Below, in pieces: positions 1 to 4,748 of a stretch of DNA of 7,372 nt. Each line of letters starts with the position of its first letter. Positions within the stretch are counted from its first letter, which is position 1. The stretch lies in assembly GCA_030018795.1 (NCBI GenBank), contig JASEHA010000106.1:1-7372 (forward strand), in the 5' to 3' direction. Source of the stretch: a bacterium (GTDB lineage Bacteria; UBA9089; CG2-30-40-21). The notes beneath the pieces were generated by a model that made no database searches, had not been told where the DNA came from, and saw only the letters and a list, made by a program, of their open reading frames with translations. The translations under genes were made by a program, and so were the position numbers.

Positions 1-41
1 CACCCATCTATTTTGACTGAAAGAATCGTAGGTTAAAAAAC

Positions 42-69
42 TTGAACATCAAGTAACACTTAATATATT
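42..69 (+). promoter_or_regulatory. Candidate sigma70-type promoter for the secreted-protein gene
   Basis: TTGAAC at 42-47 and TATATT at 64-69 are separated by 16 bases. The -10 box matches TATAAT at 5 of 6 positions and the -35 box matches TTGACA at 4 of 6. Transcription would start around base 76, giving a very short leader just before the Shine-Dalgarno at 77-81. The distance from the -10 box to the start codon is almost the same as for the much better promoter at 2985-3013, which adds some weight. The -35 box is weak and the region is AT-rich, so a chance match is possible. Confidence 0.35.
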
Positions 70-76
70 TGAACAC

Positions 77-81
77 AGGAG
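77..81 (+). promoter_or_regulatory. Shine-Dalgarno that sets the GTG start at 90
   Basis: AGGAG at 77-81 lies 8 bases before GTG at 90. It comes after the alternative in-frame TTG at 69, so it cannot serve that codon. Starting at 90 also places a standard signal peptide right at the N-terminus. Confidence 0.75.
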
Positions 82-89
82 TTGAAATT

Positions 90-1286
90 GTGAATAAAAT
101 TTTCATCGTTCTAATGGTTTTACTGAGTTACATATCTTTATGTTATAGCGAGGACATTGACAGGGAAAAGCTTGAATTATCCACTCAATCTGAGGAAGAG
201 ACAGCCACGCATAATACTGGAGAAAATGTTCAGCCAGAGGCAAGCAAGCAAGGGACTACAACCTATATCACCGAAGATCCACCACCAACAACAGGTACAA
301 GCAGCAGCACTCCAGCTATTGCAGAGGAAATTGTTCAGGGAACAGAATCATCTACTATTGCTACCGTCTCCACTACCAGTCAGCAGGAAGAGACAAGAAC
401 ACCTGCTCCTGGTACTGTCTCTCCTGCCAGTCAACAAATGGGGACAGAATCATCTACTACTGGCTCCCCTACCCTTTCAAGCCAGCCTGCAGCCGGGACA
501 GGCACTGACGATACAATCGAGGTCATCCCTCAAGGGATATGGGGTAAGATAGGTTCATGGATGGTTAAATTCTCAGGTTCATCAACCATCACTGGCAGTC
601 CCTCAACAACAGGTTTAATATTTGTGCCAACAGCCTTCAGGCTTGATAAACAGGCAAAGCTTAATGTAGACTTTGTGTTTACCTTCTATATCGGAGAATT
701 TTGGAATAAGACAAAGGAAAAGATGGATATCTTTAATCCTATCAATCGATTAAGCTGCTCAGGGGATTTTAAGTATAGCTTCCTCCTTGAAAAAAAATGG
801 ATTCCAGCAGCAGCATTCGGGTATCAGGGCTTTATTGGTCTCCAGGATAAGGCATCCAGTGCCAAAGAAATGGGAGGAGCTGTCTCGGAAAAATCTGAAT
901 CCTTTGGCTATACCTATGCTATCTTGAGTAAAAGGTTCAAGAACATTGGGGTTCATATTGGCAGCCAATCAGGCCCCATTGGCAAGCTCATTAATCCTCT
1001 CTCAAACAAGTTAAATATAACCTCTAATAGTGCCCTCATCGCTGGCATAGATACAAAAATCTGCAAACGCAAAACATTTGTTGAGATAATCTATCCTCAG
1101 GGGAATGAATGTGTTATGGTAAATACCTTTGTTGACAATTTCCTGCCCTTTAATTTTACGTACATCAGGTTTAACAATAAACTTTCTAATAATACCACAA
1201 AAGGATACTCTCTATCAGGCTACTTTGGAGCAAGAACATCTGGCTTCCCTGGAACAAAGAAAAAGAAAAAAACATCAGGACAATGA
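90..1286 (+). CDS. Secreted protein with Ser/Thr/Pro-rich repeat linker and putative outer-membrane beta-rich domain
   Basis: The product has 398 residues from GTG 90, and I do not recognise the family by name. Residues 1-20 form a Sec-type signal peptide: a Lys, a hydrophobic run, then cleavage near CYS-ED. Residues 21-150 are low-complexity, rich in Ser, Thr, Pro, Gln and Glu, with three tandem 17-residue repeats at 85-101, 102-118 and 119-135; this looks like an extended, exposed linker. Residues from about 170 to 385 show short alternating hydrophobic stretches separated by polar turns, with frequent Gly, Phe and Tyr, as in outer-membrane beta-barrels of the YjbH/porin kind. That is inferred from pattern only. 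The C-terminus is unusual for a barrel: it ends in five lysines and a short polar tail instead of a terminal aromatic residue. The stop lies 2 bases before the next gene's likely start, so it is probably co-transcribed with the MNT/HEPN pair. A surface-anchored adhesin-like protein is an alternative. Confidence 0.75.
   Translation: MNKIFIVLMVLLSYISLCYSEDIDREKLELSTQSEEETATHNTGENVQPEASKQGTTTYITEDPPPTTGTSSSTPAIAEEIVQGTESSTIATVSTTSQQEETRTPAPGTVSPASQQMGTESSTTGSPTLSSQPAAGTGTDDTIEVIPQGIWGKIGSWMVKFSGSSTITGSPSTTGLIFVPTAFRLDKQAKLNVDFVFTFYIGEFWNKTKEKMDIFNPINRLSCSGDFKYSFLLEKKWIPAAAFGYQGFIGLQDKASSAKEMGGAVSEKSESFGYTYAILSKRFKNIGVHIGSQSGPIGKLINPLSNKLNITSNSALIAGIDTKICKRKTFVEIIYPQGNECVMVNTFVDNFLPFNFTYIRFNNKLSNNTTKGYSLSGYFGARTSGFPGTKKKKKTSGQ
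342..494 (+). repeat. Three in-frame 51-base repeats encoding a 17-residue unit
   Basis: The three units begin TESST, TRTPA and TESST, and each carries a ...SQQ or SSQ motif near its end. The first and third share the exact 16-base string ACAGAATCATCTACTA at 342-357 and 444-459, exactly 102 bases apart (two units). The middle unit has diverged but keeps TVS and SQQ in register. It looks like an expanded, flexible linker in the secreted protein. Confidence 0.7.
1277..1280 (+). promoter_or_regulatory. Shine-Dalgarno favouring the ATG at 1289
   Basis: AGGA at 1277-1280 is 8 bases from ATG 1289 but only 2 bases from ATG 1283, which overlaps the preceding stop as ATGA. Spacing therefore favours 1289. 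With either start, the site sits inside the upstream coding sequence, so translation is probably coupled. Confidence 0.55.
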
Positions 1287-1288
1287 AC

Positions 1289-1600
1289 ATGAATCAAAGA
1301 GAGCATGAAATATTGAACCAGACAGTACAGATTCTGGTTAATCATCTTGAGATAGATAAGGTTATCCTTTTTGGCTCAAGAGCAAGGGAAAAATCTTCTT
1401 TGCATGCTGATTTTGACCTGGCCATAAACAGTGAAAAACCAGAGGTAAGAAAAAGGCGACAAATTATGGATGAGATTGAAAAGGTTTGTGGGCTTTACAA
1501 GGTTGATCTGGTATTTTTAGACTCTGTGGATAAAAGATTCAAAAATATAATCCTTGAGACAGGAAAGGTAATCTATGAAAGAGATGAAAGAAAATGTTGA
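1289..1600 (+). CDS. MNT-domain nucleotidyltransferase, MntA-like antitoxin
   Basis: This is a small (103-residue) minimal nucleotidyltransferase of the DNA polymerase beta superfamily. Residues 29-43 carry the full GSX10DXD signature: Gly29-Ser30, ten residues, then Asp41 and Asp43. Asp73 in KVDLVFLD fits the third catalytic acidic residue. In characterised MntA/HepT pairs, the MNT protein neutralises the HEPN toxin by transferring AMP to a tyrosine near the HEPN active site, and the same activity is expected here. The partner gene follows directly, with a 26-base overlap at the 3' end, the usual order for this family (compare HI0073/HI0074). An ATG at 1283 would add two residues and overlap the upstream stop. 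All active-site residues are present, so the gene looks functional. Family membership is firm. The antitoxin role is inferred from motif and neighbour. Confidence 0.88.
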   Translation: MNQREHEILNQTVQILVNHLEIDKVILFGSRAREKSSLHADFDLAINSEKPEVRKRRQIMDEIEKVCGLYKVDLVFLDSVDKRFKNIILETGKVIYERDERKC

Positions 1601-1985
1601 GTATGCTGTCAAAAAATTCGAAGACGGCTTTATGAGATTAAAACAAGGTGTCTTATTGGCAGAGGATGATCTCGGAAAAGATGGGGTTATTCAAAGATAT
1701 GAGTTTACCTTTGAATTGCTCTGGAAGGCATTAAAAATATTCCTGGAATATCAAGGGATCGAGGTTAAAACCCCAAGAGAAAGCCTGAAACAAGGTTTCA
1801 GGATAAACCTTCTGGATGAAGAGGATGTCTACCTTGATATGCTCGAAGATAGAAACATAACCTCACATATATACCATCAGGAGACATCTGAAGAGATATT
1901 TGAACGTATCAAAACTATTTATCTTCAAGCAATGGAAAGGGTCTCAAGCAGGCTAAGGGAATCCATGCCCTTAACTGATAATTAA
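1575..1985 (+). CDS. HEPN-domain protein of the HI0074 / nucleotidyltransferase substrate-binding family, HepT-like toxin
   Basis: The product is 136 residues and all-helical in character. The stretch RYEFTFELLWKALK (41-54) and the PRESLKQGF segment (68-75) are typical of the nucleotidyltransferase substrate-binding family. Residues 93-100 read RNITSHIY, an exact RX4HXY motif: Arg93, His98 and Tyr100. In HepT toxins Arg and His form the RNase site of the HEPN dimer, and the Tyr is the residue AMPylated by MntA. ATG 1575 is chosen because AGGAAAGG at 1561-1568 stands 6 bases before it; an ATG at 1584 is possible. The gene overlaps the nucleotidyltransferase gene by 26 bases, so translation is probably coupled. 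Catalytic and target residues are intact, which favours an active toxin-antitoxin pair. RNase activity has not been shown for every HI0074-type member, so toxicity is inference. Confidence 0.87.
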   Translation: MKEMKENVEYAVKKFEDGFMRLKQGVLLAEDDLGKDGVIQRYEFTFELLWKALKIFLEYQGIEVKTPRESLKQGFRINLLDEEDVYLDMLEDRNITSHIYHQETSEEIFERIKTIYLQAMERVSSRLRESMPLTDN

Positions 1986-2004
1986 ACAATTACACGAACC
2001 TTTT

Positions 2005-2009
2005 GGAGG
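2005..2009 (+). promoter_or_regulatory. Shine-Dalgarno that sets the kdsA start at 2021
   Basis: GGAGG at 2005-2009 is 11 bases before ATG 2021. The upstream in-frame TTG at 2003 overlaps this site and cannot be served by it. The next ATG at 2042 would trim part of the conserved N-terminus and has a purine run only 1 base ahead. Confidence 0.65.
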
Positions 2010-2020
2010 CAAATACTGTC

Positions 2021-2884
2021 ATGCGAGAGAAGACAAGGGAAATGCAAATAGGACCGATAAAGATTGGTGGAAATAATCCCATGTTTCTAATTGCTGGGCC
2101 ATGCGTTATTGAATCAGAGGATATGTGCTTTGAGACAGCAAAAAGGCTTCTGGAGATAACCAGTAGCCTTTCTGTTCCCTTTATCTTCAAGGCATCCTAT
2201 GACAAGGCTAATAGAATGTCTGCTGCCAGCTATCGTGGGCCAGGGATAAAGGAAGGGTTAAGGATACTCTCTATGCTTAAAAAAGAGCTGGATATTCTCC
2301 TTTTAACCGATGTCCACTCAGTAGATGAGGTGGATGAGGTGGCAGAGGTAGTTGACATCCTGCAGATTCCAGCCCTTCTCTGCCGACAGACAGACCTTAT
2401 CATAAAGGCTGCCGCAACTAATAGGGTCATTAATCTGAAAAAGGGACAATTCATGGCTCCATGGGATATGCTTAATTTAGTAGAAAAGGTTGTCTCTACC
2501 GGCAATGAAAACCTGATCCTGACCGAACGCGGCACTACCTTTGGCTATAATAATTTAGTGGTTGATTTCCGTTCTATCCCTATCATGCAATCAACCGGAT
2601 ATCCTGTAATCCTTGATGCAACCCATAGCGTTCAACTGCCTGGCGGAGCAGGCAATTGCTCTTCTGGACAGGCTGAATTTGTTCCATACCTATCTAAAGC
2701 AGGTGCAGCCTGTGGGTGTAATGGCTTGTTTATGGAGATTCATCCCTGCCCCCAAAAAGCCTTGTGTGATGGAGCTAATATGCTTGCAATTGATGAATTA
2801 CCCAAATTGCTGAGGATGATCAAAGGGATTGATGAACTAAGGGACACCAGAGCACCAGTCACCAGAACACCAGAGCACCAGTAA
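2021..2884 (+). CDS. kdsA: 3-deoxy-8-phosphooctulonate synthase (Kdo-8-P synthase), metal-dependent type
   Basis: KdsA condenses phosphoenolpyruvate with arabinose 5-phosphate to Kdo-8-phosphate in the cytoplasm, the committed step towards the Kdo of the LPS inner core. The 287 residues cover a single TIM-barrel domain with the family motifs AGPCVIES (25-32), FKASYDKANR (56-65), the RGPG loop (72-75), TDVH (96-99) and DATHSVQLPGG (199-209). Cys28, His202, Glu239 and Asp250 correspond, with a constant offset of 17, to the metal ligands Cys11, His185, Glu222 and Asp233 I recall for the Aquifex enzyme, so this is the metal-dependent class. E. coli KdsA has Asn in place of the Cys. The body ends near residue 274. 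The last 13 or so residues (TRAPVTRTPEHQ) are encoded by a tandem CACCAG repeat and are probably a late, non-conserved extension. The gene starts 35 bases after the HEPN gene and may share its transcript. Confidence 0.96.
   Translation: MREKTREMQIGPIKIGGNNPMFLIAGPCVIESEDMCFETAKRLLEITSSLSVPFIFKASYDKANRMSAASYRGPGIKEGLRILSMLKKELDILLLTDVHSVDEVDEVAEVVDILQIPALLCRQTDLIIKAAATNRVINLKKGQFMAPWDMLNLVEKVVSTGNENLILTERGTTFGYNNLVVDFRSIPIMQSTGYPVILDATHSVQLPGGAGNCSSGQAEFVPYLSKAGAACGCNGLFMEIHPCPQKALCDGANMLAIDELPKLLRMIKGIDELRDTRAPVTRTPEHQ
2844..2882 (+). repeat. Five tandem CACCAG units at the 3' end of kdsA
   Basis: CACCAG occurs at 2845-2850, 2853-2858, 2860-2865, 2868-2873 and 2876-2881, spaced 7 or 8 bases apart. 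As a longer unit, ACACCAGAGCACCAGT is present exactly at 2844-2859 and again at 2867-2882. The array lies inside the kdsA frame and encodes its terminal residues. Two further copies lie inverted at 2902-2907 and 2909-2914. Confidence 0.85.
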
Positions 2885-2918
2885 AGAATTTGACTAATAC
2901 TCTGGTGACTGGTGCTCT
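2849..2918. repeat. Perfect 18-base inverted repeat spanning the kdsA stop codon
   Basis: AGAGCACCAGTCACCAGA at 2849-2866 is the exact reverse complement of 2901-2918, with a 34-base loop containing the kdsA stop at 2882-2884. In RNA this gives a strong stem at the end of the message. No U-run follows, so it is not a standard intrinsic terminator. It may protect the mRNA 3' end or slow the ribosome near the stop. Confidence 0.9.
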
Positions 2919-2920
2919 AA

Positions 2921-2941
2921 TGTGCTCTCTGTGGTTAATCT
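2921..2941 (-). repeat. Dispersed TTAACCACA-type repeat, copy 1
   Basis: Read on the minus strand, these 21 bases begin AGATTAACCACA and match 4620-4640 at 19 of 21 positions. The same 12-mer also appears inverted at 4709-4720. A 12-base exact match in two unrelated gaps is unlikely by chance and points to a dispersed repeat family. The region codes for nothing recognisable. Confidence 0.75.
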
Positions 2942-2945
2942 TCTC

Positions 2946-2962
2946 ACCGCTTGCTGAGCGGT
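2946..2962. repeat. Small hairpin, 6-base stem
   Basis: ACCGCT at 2946-2951 pairs perfectly with AGCGGT at 2957-2962 around a 5-base loop. It lies next to the dispersed repeat and just upstream of the hydrolase promoter. No T-run follows, so it is not a typical terminator. Confidence 0.5.
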
Positions 2963-2984
2963 TACACACCACCAAATTTTCCAG

Positions 2985-3013
2985 TTGACTTTTTGCAGGC
3001 ATTCATGTATAAT
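2985..3013 (+). promoter_or_regulatory. Sigma70-type promoter of the hydrolase gene
   Basis: TTGACT at 2985-2990 and a perfect TATAAT at 3008-3013 are separated by exactly 17 bases. Transcription would begin around base 3020, leaving a leader of only about a dozen bases, mostly the Shine-Dalgarno. It probably drives the hydrolase gene and perhaps xerD behind it. This separates them transcriptionally from kdsA. Confidence 0.8.
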
Positions 3014-3023
3014 TAATCACACT

Positions 3024-3031
3024 GGAGGGAG
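3024..3031 (+). promoter_or_regulatory. Shine-Dalgarno that sets the ATG at 3033
   Basis: GGAGGGAG at 3024-3031 immediately precedes ATG 3033, with 4 bases between its GGAGG core and the start. A longer in-frame reading from TTG 2985 would begin inside the -35 box, upstream of the expected transcript start, and is excluded on that ground. Confidence 0.75.
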
Positions 3032-3032
3032 T

Positions 3033-3641
3033 ATGCAGCTTTATACACTTGTGGTTGGGGATTTGAGGGTAAATTGTTATATCATTGCTCAGGAAAATGC
3101 AAGCGAATGTGTTATCATTGATCCAGGAGAAGATGGAGAAAGGATATTGCGTCTCTTAAAGGAAAAGGAATTGGACCCTGTTTATATCATCAATACCCAT
3201 GGACACATTGATCATATCGGAGCAAATTCATTTATTGCCAGACAAACCGGGGCAAAGATACTTATCCATCAAAACGATGAGAGAATGCTTCATGACCCCA
3301 TATCAAATCTTTCTTCTTTTCTGGGTAATCACAAGATAACACCACAGGCTGACCGTATCTTAAAAGATGGGGATGTGCTTGATGTTTCAGGGATGATTAT
3401 TGAGATATTGCATACCCCGGGACATACTAAGGGTGGAATCTGTCTGAAGATTTGCAATTGTGTCTTTACTGGTGATACCTTGTTTGCTGGAGGAATAGGA
3501 CGAACAGATCTTCCAGATGGCTCGTACAAAACCCTTATGGAATCTATAAATAAAAAATTAATGGTTCTTGATGATGAAACAATCATCTATCCAGGACATG
3601 GAGAAAGCTCAACCATTGGCAGAGAAAGAATGTGGAAGTAG
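3033..3641 (+). CDS. Metallo-beta-lactamase-fold hydrolase, glyoxalase II-like
   Basis: The product is 202 residues and probably cytoplasmic, since no signal peptide is seen. The binuclear metal-site motifs are complete: THGHIDH (His56, His58, Asp60, His61), His131 in HTPGHTKGG, Asp148 in FTGDTLF and His189 in YPGHGE. The GRTDLPDGS segment (156-164) and the spacing match the compact hydroxyacylglutathione hydrolase-like proteins (YcbL/GloB-related), which hydrolyse thioesters such as S-lactoylglutathione. The protein is shorter than full GloB, which has an extra C-terminal substrate-binding domain, so the natural thioester is uncertain. The C-terminus stops at GRERMWK, a few residues short of the NPFL-type ending common in the family. 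The gene has its own promoter. xerD follows after 78 bases. Confidence 0.9.
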   Translation: MQLYTLVVGDLRVNCYIIAQENASECVIIDPGEDGERILRLLKEKELDPVYIINTHGHIDHIGANSFIARQTGAKILIHQNDERMLHDPISNLSSFLGNHKITPQADRILKDGDVLDVSGMIIEILHTPGHTKGGICLKICNCVFTGDTLFAGGIGRTDLPDGSYKTLMESINKKLMVLDDETIIYPGHGESSTIGRERMWK

Positions 3642-3680
3642 GAATGTAAGATAAGCCTTCAAAGAGACTGTACTCTTAAT

Positions 3681-3699
3681 TCCGCATTCCGTCCGCATT
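3681..3699 (+). repeat. Short direct repeat TCCGCATT between the hydrolase gene and xerD
   Basis: TCCGCATT occurs at 3681-3688 and 3692-3699, 11 bases apart, with a further TTCCG in between. It is a short, low-weight repeat, mentioned because other gaps in the window also hold short-period repeats. The rest of this 78-base gap shows no clear promoter. Confidence 0.4.
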
Positions 3700-3719
3700 T
3701 TATTTAGAAGGGAACTACG

Positions 3720-4616
3720 ATGAAGGACAAAATAGATGATTTTATTAATTATTTGGGGGTAGAAAGAGGATTAAGTGAAAATACCCTAGCTGCTTATATG
3801 GAAGATTTGCTCCAATATGTTGAGTTTCTCAAGACTATACAGATAAATTCATGGAACGAGGTTATGCGGGGACAGATAATATCATATATTGTTTATATGA
3901 AAGACCTGGGATTAAAAGCAACCTCTATCAGCCGAAAGATAGCTGCCTTGAAAACCTTTTTCCGGTTTTTGCTTCAAGAAGGGGTATTAAACATAGATCC
4001 GACAATAGATATAGATTTGCCAAAACAAGAGGATAGGCTTCCCAGGTTTCTGACAATATCTGAGGTAGAACGGCTTCTTAATACCCCTGACATTGATAAG
4101 CCATTGGGACTACGGGATAAGGCCATGTTTGAATTCCTCTATGCGACAGGTGTTCGTGTTTCAGAGATTATTGCCGTCAAGGTAGGAGATATTAATCTTG
4201 AAATAGGATTTGCTAAGGTCTTTGGAAAGGGTGGAAAAGAAAGGATCGTCCCTATTGGTAAAATTGCTACTCCCTATATCCAGCAATATATTGAAAATGT
4301 AAGGGTCAATATGATAAAAAAGAGTAAAAAAGCGTCAACAGATATACTTTTTTTGAATTGGCATGGAGAACCACTCACCAGACAGGGATTCTGGAAGATA
4401 ATAAAGTGGCGGGCAAGATGTGCTGGAATAGTCAAGACAGTCTCACCCCATATCATAAGACACTCCTTTGCAACTCACTTAATAGAAAATTCTGCTGACT
4501 TAAGGAGTGTTCAAGAGATGCTTGGCCATGCAAATATTGTTACAACACAAGGCTATACTCATCTTAACCATGAACGGTTAAAGACAGAACATGCTCAGTT
4601 TCATCCGAGAGGTTGA
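3720..4616 (+). CDS. xerD: Site-specific tyrosine recombinase XerD
   Basis: Xer recombinases resolve chromosome dimers at dif with a partner XerC under FtsK control. The 298 residues equal the length of E. coli XerD. The N-terminal SAM-like core-binding domain covers about 1-90 and the catalytic domain about 105-298. The full catalytic set is present: Arg146 (ATGVRVSE), Lys170 (FGKGGKER), His244 and Arg247 (HIIRHSFATH), His270 (MLGHANI) and the nucleophile Tyr279 (TTQGYTH). From Lys170 onward these numbers equal the E. coli XerD positions I recall (172 for Lys is offset by two, the later ones coincide). The C-terminus ends in the typical HPRG. The start at 3720 is supported by AGAAGGGA at 3706-3713. 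XerC or a single-recombinase XerH-like role cannot be ruled out without the rest of the genome, but XerD fits best. No dif-like site is visible nearby. Confidence 0.92.
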   Translation: MKDKIDDFINYLGVERGLSENTLAAYMEDLLQYVEFLKTIQINSWNEVMRGQIISYIVYMKDLGLKATSISRKIAALKTFFRFLLQEGVLNIDPTIDIDLPKQEDRLPRFLTISEVERLLNTPDIDKPLGLRDKAMFEFLYATGVRVSEIIAVKVGDINLEIGFAKVFGKGGKERIVPIGKIATPYIQQYIENVRVNMIKKSKKASTDILFLNWHGEPLTRQGFWKIIKWRARCAGIVKTVSPHIIRHSFATHLIENSADLRSVQEMLGHANIVTTQGYTHLNHERLKTEHAQFHPRG

Positions 4617-4619
4617 TAC

Positions 4620-4720
4620 AGATTAACCACAAAGTGCACAAAGGATGCACAAAAGTCACTAAGTTAAGTAAAGAAACTTTGTGTACTTTGTGGTTTCTTT
4701 GTGCCCTTTGTGGTTAATCT
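4620..4720. repeat. Long imperfect palindrome of about 100 bases between xerD and the Wzy-TPR gene
   Basis: The outer arms AGATTAACCACAAAG (4620-4634) and CTTTGTGGTTAATCT (4706-4720) are perfect complements over 15 bases. After one mismatch, pairing continues through 4636-4645 with 4695-4704 with one G-T wobble. It resumes at 4648-4653/4687-4692, 4657-4659/4681-4683 and 4661-4665/4675-4679, leaving a loop of 9 bases. The arms are built from CACAAAG-like units. Such a structure resembles a non-autonomous miniature element or a REP-like palindrome. It carries no transposase, no obvious target duplication and no trailing T-run. It ends 16 bases before the next gene's Shine-Dalgarno. Confidence 0.85.
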
Positions 4721-4736
4721 GAAAAATGCGAAAAAA

Positions 4737-4740
4737 GGAG
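4737..4740 (+). promoter_or_regulatory. Shine-Dalgarno that sets the ATG at 4749
   Basis: GGAG at 4737-4740, within a purine run, is 8 bases ahead of ATG 4749. The longer in-frame reading from GTG 4701 starts inside the palindrome arm and would place a polar stretch ahead of the first membrane helix, so it is rejected. Confidence 0.75.
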
Positions 4741-4748
4741 ACAGTTTT

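Noticed and set aside
157..552. Open frame of 131 codons overlapping the secreted-protein gene in another frame
   Set aside because: It lies wholly inside the low-complexity linker, has a Gln/Leu-rich composition typical of a shifted Ser/Thr/Gln repeat, and has no Shine-Dalgarno.
2230..2535. Minus-strand open frame of 101 codons inside kdsA
   Set aside because: It is antisense to highly conserved KdsA motifs, has a Ser/Arg-rich translation and no recognisable domain or start signal.
2849..2918. Intrinsic terminator after kdsA
   Set aside because: The stem is strong, but the loop is 34 bases and no T-run follows.
2844..2941. CRISPR array
   Set aside because: The repeat units are only 6-16 bases with no regular spacers, and there are no cas genes in the window.
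3329..3586. Minus-strand open frame inside the hydrolase gene
   Set aside because: It is antisense to the conserved metal-binding region and its product shows no family features.
3662..3677. Hairpin AAGAG/CTCTT before xerD
   Set aside because: The 5-base AT-rich stem is within chance expectation and has no associated signal.
4617..4748. Possible dif site next to xerD
   Set aside because: The inverted structure was compared with the Xer dif arm pattern (TTATGTTAAA-like halves around a 6-base centre). The arms here are unrelated CACAAAG units and far too long.
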